Source: Geobacter sp. UBA698 (GTDB lineage Bacteria > Desulfobacterota > Desulfuromonadia > Geobacterales > Pseudopelobacteraceae). Taken from it: a stretch of DNA of 23,714 nucleotides. Positions 1 through 6,229 of this stretch are shown here, piece after piece. Within the stretch, counting starts at the first letter, position 1. Every line of letters starts with the position of its first letter. The stretch lies in assembly GCA_002298925.1 (NCBI GenBank), contig DBMM01000145.1:1-23714 (forward strand), given 5' to 3'. A program made the translations under genes and the position numbers. The notes under the pieces are model-generated. The model saw only the letters and a list, made by a program, of their open reading frames with translations, had not been told where the DNA came from and ran no database searches.

Positions 1-180
1 CCCACGCTCCAGTAGTGTCTTTTCTCTTTTCACTGTGTCGAACTCAATGATCATTGATTTAATGTAACAACAAGAATGCGATGCGTCAACAATAAATGTT
101 ACAACATAAATATAGGTTAGTGAAACAGAAAGCCCAACATGCCGCTGGTGCGGTCAAACCGCACATCGGCCACCCGGTGC
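1..180. other. Non-coding left edge with several dyads
   Basis: No gene is convincing here. Three inverted repeats are visible: a perfect 14-base palindrome at 44-57 (TCAATGATCATTGA), the pair TGTAACA (63-69) and TGTTACA (97-103), and a 7-bp hairpin GTGCGGT-caa-ACCGCAC at 148-164 that is not followed by a T-run. The palindromes could be operators for a gene to the left of the window, but nothing in the sequence assigns a regulator. Confidence 0.3.
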
Positions 181-194
181 AGGAGGAGAATTAC

Positions 195-415
195 ATGGTC
201 TACAGGCCACACGCCGACCGGAAGCCGAAACGACCAAACGACCGTCCAGCGGCGAGCCCGTCCCATCGTGGCAGACACCGACCGACCCCGAGTCGCGCTG
301 GCCCGCGTTTGGCGCGGCCGTAGTGGTCATAGCCGGCCAGGAGCCTCTCCCTCAGCCCGTCTGGCTGATCCCGGTTATCTCGGCGGTGCTTCTCGTCGCT
401 TCCGTGGCTGTCTAA
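195..415 (+). pseudogene. Remnant of a small membrane-protein gene (probable frameshift)
   Basis: An ATG at 195 sits behind a strong ribosome binding site (AGGAGGAGA, 181-189), but its own frame gives an Arg/Pro-rich peptide ending at 323 with no protein-like character. Another frame, open from about 248 to the TAA at 413-415, reads protein-like: SWQTPTDPESRWPAF, then a hydrophobic stretch ending PVWLIPVISAVLLVASVAV that looks like a transmembrane segment. That frame has no ATG start of its own. I infer a frameshift near the 5' end and loss of the downstream part of a small multi-span membrane protein. The W-x-TP-T...RWPA pattern resembles a family of short bacterial integral membrane proteins that I remember only loosely. 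Chance openness is the alternative. Confidence 0.33.
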
Positions 416-552
416 CCATTACGTCGTATCTCATCCTTCACTGGGGATACCAGCGCTATTTTACTGATGCCCGTCAATTGGCGGAACAACCTCATGAAAT
501 GCCCGGCTGAATACAAAATAATTTTGAATGTATTTATGGGATCAATTACTTC

Positions 553-581
553 TTGACATTGCAAAATGCATTTGTTAGTTT
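553..581 (+). promoter_or_regulatory. Candidate sigma-70 promoter for leader copy 1
   Basis: A consensus -35 TTGACA (553-558) is followed after 17 bases by a poor -10 (TAGTTT, 576-581). It places a start site just before the dyad and leader at 601-690. Upstream lies an AATACA/TGTATT dyad, but not the AT-rich dyad seen at the third and fourth leaders. Confidence 0.4.
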
Positions 582-600
582 GTCTATAAAATATAGGTGA

Positions 601-690
601 TGCATAGATAATTCTATGCAGTCTTGCCGCTAAACGTATGCTGACCATAGAGAATGGAGGCCGATGAAGATGATTTCACGGCCTTTTTTT
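601..690 (+). promoter_or_regulatory. Leader RNA copy 1 (hairpin plus terminator attenuator)
   Basis: This is one of four copies of the same architecture in the window. It begins with a perfect 8-bp dyad TGCATAGA-taat-TCTATGCA (601-620). The shared core is TGA, then CCAT (645-648), loop AGAGA, ATGG (654-657), A, and a terminator stem starting GGCC. The other copies have CCAG/CTGG in the small stem, so both arms changed together, which supports a real RNA helix. The next gene starts 150 bases further on, a longer gap than for the other copies, so its target could be the lipoprotein at 841 or a lost gene. Confidence 0.55.
659..690 (+). terminator. Terminator of leader copy 1
   Basis: The stem is GGCCG (659-663) with CGGCC (679-683), extended by TGAA/TTCA past a bulged A, with a GATGAT loop. 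Seven T residues follow (684-690). It is a textbook intrinsic terminator in a 5' leader position, which suggests attenuation. Confidence 0.7.
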
Positions 691-840
691 GTTTTCAACG
701 CTGCAAATACCTGTAACATTTTATTCAGTCAGCCCAGTTGGTCAGTAGATCACAGATTGTTTTCTATGTATTTTTATTACCGAAAATAATTTGGCTGCCG
801 CACTATCCTGTTTATCAGGATTACAAAAGGATATGGTCAT

Positions 841-1335
841 ATGAAACGTGTACTTTCACTGCTAATGCTGTTGTTGATATCTGGTTGTGCAACCCATCTC
901 ACGGAATCCGGCACACGGATCAAGCTTGTTGAAGACAGCAATTCAGAGCTGCTTAAGAACTGCAATCGTCTGGATTCTGTCCGGGGTGAAACGGATTCTT
1001 TCCTTTCCGGCGGTGAGTACGGTGTGTTTTATGCCACTAACGATGCCAGAAACAAGGCTGGCCGTATTGCTTCTGCCGACACCCTGGTGATCACGAATAA
1101 CGAAAACCGACACTTCGGCGGAGAGGTGACCGGGATCGCCTACAACTGCTCTGCACCGAGAATCACGCAGGTTCAGACAACTCAACCGGTGGAGCGTAAA
1201 CCACGCGAAGCTGCCGGGAAACCTGCTGAGACATCCTCGAAAAAGATCAGTAATGAAATATTTGAGAAGGCCGGGAAATGTCAATCCAAAGGGGGCGTAT
1301 GGGTCAATGATGTCTGCATTATTCAGATCGATTAG
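841..1335 (+). CDS. Small outer-membrane-type lipoprotein, DUF4156-like
   Basis: The 164-residue product begins with a basic and hydrophobic signal peptide ending in the lipobox I-S-G-C, with Cys16 as the lipidated residue. Residues about 17-103 resemble the DUF4156 (YjeI-type) lipoproteins: a short domain with paired cysteines and the segment YGVFYATNDARNKA. A Lys/Pro/Glu-rich linker follows (about 115-140). A C-terminal C-x4-GG-x-W-x4-C unit (Cys147, Cys159) could form a disulfide. The ATG at 841 has AAAGGAT a few bases upstream. The function is unknown. It lies downstream of leader copy 1, and a MITE-like repeat separates it from the nitrogenase-like operon, so any link to that operon is unproven. 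Confidence 0.8.
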   Translation: MKRVLSLLMLLLISGCATHLTESGTRIKLVEDSNSELLKNCNRLDSVRGETDSFLSGGEYGVFYATNDARNKAGRIASADTLVITNNENRHFGGEVTGIAYNCSAPRITQVQTTQPVERKPREAAGKPAETSSKKISNEIFEKAGKCQSKGGVWVNDVCIIQID

Positions 1336-1370
1336 TGGCACCCATCTGACAGTATAACGAAATATCATCC

Positions 1371-1545
1371 AGTGTTGTCCGGTTAAATCTTTGCATATAA
1401 CCTCCCCTCCCTTGACGGGAGGGGATTGAGGGGTGGGTGAAACTGCCGTTATCGTCAAATATGGCAAATTACCCCACCCCCTAACCCCCTCCCGCAAGGG
1501 GAGGGGGACTTTAAGGCAACTACAAAGACCAAACCGGACACTGCT
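1371..1545. repeat. MITE/REP-like inverted-repeat element
   Basis: Terminal inverted repeats AGTGTTGTCCGGTT (1371-1384) and AACCGGACACTGCT (1532-1545) match at 11 of 14 positions. Nested inside are two G/C-rich arms, 1401-1440 and 1469-1508, which are near-perfect reverse complements of each other. Each arm contains its own small hairpin (CCCCTCCC/GGGAGGGG and CCCCCTCC/GGGGAGGG). There is no coding capacity. This looks like a miniature inverted-repeat element or a REP pair, of the kind scattered between genes. No clean target-site duplication is visible. It fills most of the 319-base gap between the lipoprotein and the nifH-like gene and sits where the promoter of leader copy 2 would be expected. 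Confidence 0.65.
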
Positions 1546-1566
1546 GAACATCATCAATAAAATGGT

Positions 1567-1622
1567 TGACCAGAAATGCTGGAGGCCAAGTTTACATCGC
1601 AAGATGAAACTTGGCCTTTTTT
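1567..1622 (+). promoter_or_regulatory. Leader RNA copy 2, in front of the nitrogenase-like operon
   Basis: The core is TGA, CCAG (1570-1573), loop AAATG, CTGG (1579-1582), A, then the terminator stem beginning GGCC. It ends 32 bases before the nifH-like start codon. The small stem and the conserved GGAGGCC block match the copies at 7772 and 18171. Its loop differs, as expected for a structured element. No AT-rich dyad or TTGACA box is visible upstream. Confidence 0.65.
1584..1622 (+). terminator. Terminator of leader copy 2
   Basis: A perfect 10-bp stem, GGCCAAGTTT (1584-1593) with AAACTTGGCC (1607-1616), encloses a 13-base loop and is followed by six T residues (1617-1622). Because it lies between any upstream promoter and the nifH-like gene, operon expression must involve read-through or antitermination. 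Confidence 0.8.
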
Positions 1623-1654
1623 GTTTCTGTAAATAACAAGAAAAGGGGCGGGGC

Positions 1655-2530
1655 ATGAGTGAAAAAATAGGCAAACATATCGCCATCTACGGCAAGGGGG
1701 GCATCGGCAAGTCCACAACAACATCGAATATCAGCGCGGCACTGGCTGAGTCCGGTTATCGGGTAATCCAGATCGGATGCGATCCCAAGAGCGATTCCAC
1801 GACAATATTGCGGGGGGGCAACGATCTGCCGACGGTGCTCGACACCCTGCGCGAGCAGAGCAAGGTCAGGATCGAGGATATCTCTGCGGTTGGTTTTGGC
1901 GGCGTCCTCTGCATCGAGGCAGGCGGGCCGGTGCCGGGTGTCGGCTGCGCCGGCCGTGGCATCAATGCCGCAGTGGAACTGCTCCAGGAACTGAAGCTGT
2001 TCGATGAGTTCAAGCCCGATTTCGTGCTGTACGACGTTCTGGGTGATGTGGTCTGTGGCGGCTTTGCCGTGCCGATCCGCGACGGTCTGGCCGACCGCGC
2101 CTTCGTGGTGACATCTTCGGACTTCATGGCGATTTTTGCCGCCAACAACCTCTTCAAGGCGGTCAATAAATATGCGCCTTCCGGTGGAGCCCGTCTTGGT
2201 GGCGTGATCGCCAACAGCATTCTGGCACCCTATGCTCCGGCACTCATCGATGATTTTGCCGGCAAGACCGGATCCCAGGTGATCGGTTACGTACCGCGCT
2301 CACTGGTAGTGGCACAGAGTGAACTGTACGGCCAGACCGTAATAGAGGCCGTGCCGCAATCCGAGCAGGCCCAAGTGTATCGAAACCTGGCCAAATTCAT
2401 CGATGAGAATGAGGAAACCGTGATTCCCAAGCCGCTCAATGGTCCCGAACTGAAGAAGTGGGCCAGGGAATGGGGCGACCGGATTTTCGAGGTGGAGGCC
2501 GGGGTCGTACACGAGATGGCGTCGATTTGA
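1655..2530 (+). CDS. NifH-like reductase (iron protein of a nitrogenase-like system)
   Basis: This 291-residue protein is a NifH/BchL/CfbC-type ATPase that carries electrons from a [4Fe-4S] cluster shared between two subunits to a partner enzyme. The P-loop GKGGIGKS spans residues 13-20. The GCDPKSDST switch segment is at 41-49. Both cluster cysteines are present, Cys98 in the GVGCAGRGI motif and Cys134 in DVVCGGF. The Arg101 that is ADP-ribosylated in true NifH is also kept. Length is normal for the family. ATG 1655 follows AAAAGGGG. The D- and K-like genes follow at 22-base and then 1-base spacing, so it is the dedicated reductase of that pair. Residues alone cannot separate groups within the family. 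No nifB, nifE or nifN is present in the window, which argues against ordinary nitrogen fixation here. Confidence 0.92.
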   Translation: MSEKIGKHIAIYGKGGIGKSTTTSNISAALAESGYRVIQIGCDPKSDSTTILRGGNDLPTVLDTLREQSKVRIEDISAVGFGGVLCIEAGGPVPGVGCAGRGINAAVELLQELKLFDEFKPDFVLYDVLGDVVCGGFAVPIRDGLADRAFVVTSSDFMAIFAANNLFKAVNKYAPSGGARLGGVIANSILAPYAPALIDDFAGKTGSQVIGYVPRSLVVAQSELYGQTVIEAVPQSEQAQVYRNLAKFIDENEETVIPKPLNGPELKKWAREWGDRIFEVEAGVVHEMASI

Positions 2531-2552
2531 TTAAATTGAAAGGAAGAACCCG

Positions 2553-3965
2553 ATGAGTCCATTACGCGCAAAAGCGCCGCGCAGCAGGGAAAAACGGCTA
2601 GATACCCTCGGGGCCTGGCTCGGGCCGGTCTCCGCTGCATCAGCAGAATTCGTCGCCGAAGATATCGTGCAGCGCATCCGTACCTTTGCCCAGAGCAGCC
2701 ATGATGACCTGCTCTATGCCTTGCGCATCCTGGCCGGTATCAAGAACAGCATCACCATTATCCATGGTCCGCGCGGTTGTGCTGCCGCCGGCCTGTACCA
2801 TATGGCTGCGGGATGCAACACCCGCTGGGTGGTTACCAACCTTGACGAACGCGACACAATCATGGGGGCCGACAGCAAGTTGCGCAAGGCGGTCACGGCC
2901 CTGCATCACCGCTACCATCCGGAGGTGGTTTTCATTGTTGGCAATCCGGTGGTGGCAATCAATAACGATGATATCCAGTCGGTTGTGAAAGAGTTGCATG
3001 AGGAGTTGAATCTGCCGATTGTGCCGGTCTATGTGACCGGTTTTTCTTCGCAAAACGCAGTGTCGGGCTATGATACGGCCCTGCATGCACTGTTGAAGTA
3101 TCTTTCGGGAAAGAGCCCTGTTGCCGAAAAGAGCGAGACCGTCAACCTGCTGTCGGTAGCCGAGCATCCCCAGGACCGGGCCGAGGCGCGCGGACTGTTG
3201 GAGGGGCTAGGCCTCACCCTGAACGTTTTTCCGGATGATGCCGCAATAGATGCATTTAGGTCGGCGGTTGCTGCCCGTGCTTCCCTATCGCTCTGCCCCG
3301 ATGCGCCAGAATATCTGGGGACAATCCTGCTGGAGAAATATGGAGTGCCGCTGATCGATGCCCCCCGACCGGTCGGAATTGAGGCTACCGGGCGCTGGTT
3401 GAAGTCTGTCGGGACTGCGCTTGGGGCGACGCAGGCTGCCGAGGAGCTGCATCAGCGCAAGGCTGACGAAACGCGCCGTCAGCTGGGCGGTTTTTCGCTC
3501 AAGGGGCGCAGCGTGTATATTTCGTTGTCGTCAGCAAATGCCTTCAGTCTGATTGATCTGGTCGAAGAGCTTGGCGGAGAGGTCGCGGGGGTGACCGTCA
3601 CCCATCTTGACCGGCTCCACTCCCGGCAGCTGGATGCACTGGCCGCGCGCAATCCCTCACTTCAGATTCACGTCTCCGATGGTCAGGCCTTTGAAGAGCT
3701 TTCAATTGTCCGCAAGCTTGCTCCTGACCTCTATGTGGGGGATGCGACCCATCTTGCCCAGATCGCGCGGCTCGGGATTCCGATCGTATCACTTGAGACA
3801 ATCGGCATCATCGGCTACAGCGGTGTGGTTCGTCTGGTCCGGCGCATCAAGGCGGCGCTGGTCAACCGTTCTTTTGAAGCCTCCCTGGTCGGGATCAAAC
3901 ATCCCTATCAAGAATCCTGGTTTCGCCGCAGTCATAATTGGTACATCAAGCGGGAGGTCAAATAG
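2553..3965 (+). CDS. NifD-like alpha subunit of a divergent nitrogenase-like enzyme
   Basis: This 470-residue protein has the NifD/NifE/BchN fold signature: HGPRGCA (Cys76), NLDERDTIMGADSKL (96-110) and GNPVVAINNDD (130-140). Of the three cysteines that hold the P-cluster in NifD, only the middle one (Cys76) remains. The first is absent, and the third is replaced by Asn131 (GNP where NifD has ECP). Cys248 falls where NifD Cys275 binds the iron-molybdenum cofactor, but the region of NifD His442 reads IGIIGYSGVV (417-426) with no histidine. An ordinary FeMo-cofactor site is therefore unlikely. With three cysteines in the K-like partner, a single [4Fe-4S] cluster with three-plus-one coordination is plausible, as in NifEN or protochlorophyllide reductase. 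The substrate is unknown. AAAGGAAG precedes ATG 2553. Confidence 0.88.
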   Translation: MSPLRAKAPRSREKRLDTLGAWLGPVSAASAEFVAEDIVQRIRTFAQSSHDDLLYALRILAGIKNSITIIHGPRGCAAAGLYHMAAGCNTRWVVTNLDERDTIMGADSKLRKAVTALHHRYHPEVVFIVGNPVVAINNDDIQSVVKELHEELNLPIVPVYVTGFSSQNAVSGYDTALHALLKYLSGKSPVAEKSETVNLLSVAEHPQDRAEARGLLEGLGLTLNVFPDDAAIDAFRSAVAARASLSLCPDAPEYLGTILLEKYGVPLIDAPRPVGIEATGRWLKSVGTALGATQAAEELHQRKADETRRQLGGFSLKGRSVYISLSSANAFSLIDLVEELGGEVAGVTVTHLDRLHSRQLDALAARNPSLQIHVSDGQAFEELSIVRKLAPDLYVGDATHLAQIARLGIPIVSLETIGIIGYSGVVRLVRRIKAALVNRSFEASLVGIKHPYQESWFRRSHNWYIKREVK

Positions 3966-3966
3966 C

Positions 3967-5277
3967 ATGTCCCATCATCTGGAAGGATCACGTAATTCCT
4001 GTGCCCTGCACGGGGCTTTGCAGCTTTTTGAATCCATAGCGGGCGTTGTCCCGGTCATCCATAGCACGTCCGGCTGCGGTGTACAGCACTACCTGGGGGG
4101 GACGCGACTGTCCGGAGGTAATGATCCCTTCGGCAGCCCGGCGGTTTCATCCAGCAATATTGGCGAGAAACATGTGGTGTTTGGTGGCGGTTCCCGTCTG
4201 CGTGAGCAGCTCAAGAATACCGTCAAAGTGGTTCAGGGTGACCTGTATGCCATCGTTACCGGCTGTTCGACGGAAATGGTGGGTGATGACATTCCCGCCA
4301 TGGCAAAAGAGGGGCTTGAGCAGGACTGGCCGGTGGTCTATGCCAATACCCCCGGATTTCGCGGTGACGTGCACCAGGGGTACCATCTGGCAGCCAAAAC
4401 TCTGATAGAGCAGCTTCCTGAATTATGGAAAGACGCTGAGCCGGCACCGGCCGGGCTGATAAATATCTGGGGCATCATCCCTGATCAGGACCCCTTCTGG
4501 CGGGGAAACCTCGATGAGTTGGGCCGGCTGCTGGAAGCGATCGGCCTGGTTCCAAACCTTTTGCTGGGGGGCGATCAGGGGACTGCCGCATGGAAACGTG
4601 CGCCGGGTGCCGCACTCAATCTGGTCGTGTCACCTTGGGGCGAGCTCCCTGCCAGGCTACTGGAGGAGTGCTATGGAACCCCATCCCTTTCGCTGGAAGG
4701 TTTGCCGGTCGGCGCTGCTGCCGGTATTCTGCTCACTCGCCTGACAGAGCAGCTGGGACTGGACCCGTTGCGCACGGAAGAATTCATCAACCGTGAGCAA
4801 GCGCGTCTGCAGCGCCAGTTTGCCCTGCTGGCTGACAGTTATTACCGTAAAGGTTTCCAGCGTGAATTTGCGCTGGTTGGGGAGAGCTCACAGGTTGTCG
4901 GTATTGGGGAATTTCTGGGCAAGAGCCTCGGTCTGCTGCCGCGTACGCTGGTTATCACCGATAATCCTCCTGAGCATGTGCGGGAGGCACTTGTCAACCG
5001 TTTAACGACCATTGTACCCGGATATGACACGGAGCTTGTTTTCAGTGAAGATCGGGCAGAGATCGCTGATGCCATTAGATCCGGGCAAGCCGGGGTGGTT
5101 CTGGGGAGCAGCCTGGAGCAGGAGGTTGCCGTGGAGCTGGGAGTTCCTTTTCTGGCGGTATCATTCCCGTTGACGAATCGTATCGTGCTGGACCGGGGCT
5201 ATGCCGGCTACCGGGGAGCGGTTGCCCTGCTCGAAGACCTGGGTTCGGTTATTCTTGCAGACTCATTATCCGTTTGA
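3967..5277 (+). CDS. NifK-like beta subunit of the same nitrogenase-like enzyme
   Basis: This 436-residue protein starts one base after the D-like stop codon. An open frame extends further upstream inside the previous gene but has no merit as a start. NifK/NifN hallmarks are clear: NSCALHGAL (Cys12), HSTSGCGVQHY (Cys37), the SSNIGEKHVVFGGGSRL segment (62-78) and TGCSTEMVGDDI (Cys100). These match the three NifK P-cluster cysteines. The protein is shorter than NifK and lacks its long N-terminal extension, as in the reductase-type relatives. It should form a heterotetramer with the D-like subunit and receive electrons from the NifH-like protein. I place it among the uncharacterised group IV-type nitrogenase-like proteins. 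Methylthio-alkane reductase is a relative worth considering, but its marB gene is not seen here. Confidence 0.88.
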   Translation: MSHHLEGSRNSCALHGALQLFESIAGVVPVIHSTSGCGVQHYLGGTRLSGGNDPFGSPAVSSSNIGEKHVVFGGGSRLREQLKNTVKVVQGDLYAIVTGCSTEMVGDDIPAMAKEGLEQDWPVVYANTPGFRGDVHQGYHLAAKTLIEQLPELWKDAEPAPAGLINIWGIIPDQDPFWRGNLDELGRLLEAIGLVPNLLLGGDQGTAAWKRAPGAALNLVVSPWGELPARLLEECYGTPSLSLEGLPVGAAAGILLTRLTEQLGLDPLRTEEFINREQARLQRQFALLADSYYRKGFQREFALVGESSQVVGIGEFLGKSLGLLPRTLVITDNPPEHVREALVNRLTTIVPGYDTELVFSEDRAEIADAIRSGQAGVVLGSSLEQEVAVELGVPFLAVSFPLTNRIVLDRGYAGYRGAVALLEDLGSVILADSLSV

Positions 5278-5291
5278 AAGGACACGCACCA

Positions 5292-6224
5292 ATGCCTGCT
5301 TTTCCCCACCGTATACTGCTTCTGATGGTTTGCGCCTTGCTCCTGAATGCCTGCGCTGCGACAAAACCGGCAATTTCCCGTCTTGACCAGACTCCGCGCC
5401 TGGCCCTAATATCAGCCTTTGACGCAGAGCTGAATAAGCTCCGGTCGGCCGCCACGATCACCGGGACGGAGGTCGTGAACGGCCGCACGCACTATCTGGG
5501 GACTCTGCAGGGACATAAGGTGGTACTGCTGCTCAGCGGCTACAGCATGGTCAATGCGGCCATGACGACCCAAGCGCTGTTCGACCATTTTACCGTCAAG
5601 GGGATCGTGTTTTCCGGCATTGCCGGCGGGGTCAACCCCGGACTTCAGGTTGGTGATGTAACCGTTCCCGCCCGATGGGGCAATTATCAGGAAAGCCTGT
5701 TTGCCCGCGCGACCCCCAGTGGTTTTGATCCCGGACGCGTTCCGGGCGATTTCAAGAATTTCGGCATGATCTTTCCCCGCAACAGCTCGGTGCCGGTACT
5801 GGACGGCGCCCCTGACAAACTGGAGCAGCATTTCTGGTTCCCGGTCGATGCAACAGCACTGGAAAGAGCTTCGCATCTGGCCGGGAGCGTCAAGCTCAAC
5901 CGCTGCGCCGCGGGTGGAGAGTGTCTGGAGAAAGAACCCCGGCTGGTGGTCGGGGGGAACGGGGTCAGCGGACCGACCTTCGTTGACAATGCCGCCTATC
6001 GTCAGTGGGCCTGGGAGACTTTTCAGGCCGATGCCCTCGACATGGAAACCGCTGCCGTGGCCCATGTCGCCTATGTGAACCGGGTACCCTACATCGCCTT
6101 CCGCTCCCTTTCAGATCTGGCTGGCGGTGGACCGGGCAAGAACGAGGGTAAAGTCTTCGGCAAGCTGGCGGCAGACAACTCGGCGGCTGTGGTCATCGAG
6201 TACCTGAAAAGTGTAAAGGAATAA
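5292..6224 (+). CDS. Lipoprotein nucleosidase, MTA/SAH nucleosidase (PNP/UDP) fold
   Basis: The 310-residue product carries a lipoprotein signal ending L-N-A-C, with Cys21 modified, so the enzyme should act outside the inner membrane. From about residue 37 it has the MTA/SAH nucleosidase layout. SAFDAELNKL contains the catalytic-type Glu46. SGIAGGVNPGLQVGDV spans 108-123. DMETAAVAHVAY includes the Met-Glu pair (Glu252) that contacts ribose, and SLSDLA carries the catalytic Asp275. A segment around 130-215 is longer than in the cytoplasmic enzyme and has two cysteines. I chose ATG 5292 over an in-frame TTG at 5274 because GAAAGGA lies 9 bases ahead of it. It probably splits an adenine nucleoside, perhaps methylthioadenosine, into adenine plus a (thio)ribose. 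The purine permease gene follows 5 bases later, which fits. Confidence 0.82.
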   Translation: MPAFPHRILLLMVCALLLNACAATKPAISRLDQTPRLALISAFDAELNKLRSAATITGTEVVNGRTHYLGTLQGHKVVLLLSGYSMVNAAMTTQALFDHFTVKGIVFSGIAGGVNPGLQVGDVTVPARWGNYQESLFARATPSGFDPGRVPGDFKNFGMIFPRNSSVPVLDGAPDKLEQHFWFPVDATALERASHLAGSVKLNRCAAGGECLEKEPRLVVGGNGVSGPTFVDNAAYRQWAWETFQADALDMETAAVAHVAYVNRVPYIAFRSLSDLAGGGPGKNEGKVFGKLAADNSAAVVIEYLKSVKE

Positions 6225-6229
6225 CTGCC

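Noticed and set aside
139..510. 123-codon open frame on the plus strand
   Set aside because: Arg/Pro-rich composition with no domain. The adjacent frame is the protein-like one, so I treat the region as a gene remnant.
642..690. ANTAR-protein binding site, as in Geobacter nitrogen-control leaders
   Set aside because: That motif needs two hairpins with six-base loops having A at position 1 and G at 4. The small hairpins here have five-base loops.
1336..1351. Sigma-54 promoter (TGGCAC followed by TGAC)
   Set aside because: The -24 half fits, but the -12 half reads TGAC instead of TTGC, and it lies directly after the lipoprotein stop codon.
1401..1508. Intrinsic terminator of the lipoprotein gene
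   Set aside because: The hairpins are GC-rich but have no T-run. Their paired-arm arrangement and flanking terminal repeats fit a repeat element better.
943..1686. 247-codon open frame on the minus strand
   Set aside because: It runs antisense through the lipoprotein gene, the MITE-like repeat and leader copy 2, has no protein-like composition and no ribosome binding site.
1655..5277. Genuine nitrogen-fixing nifHDK
   Set aside because: The D-like subunit lacks two P-cluster cysteines and the cofactor histidine, and no nifB, nifE or nifN gene is present in the window.
1655..5277. Methylthio-alkane reductase (marBHDK) operon
   Set aside because: There is no marB-like gene ahead of the H-like gene, and I expect that enzyme to keep the full set of cluster cysteines. 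I leave it as a relative, not a name.
5274..5291. TTG start for the nucleosidase
   Set aside because: It would overlap the K-like stop codon and put the ribosome binding site inside the coding region. ATG 5292 gives a proper lipoprotein signal.
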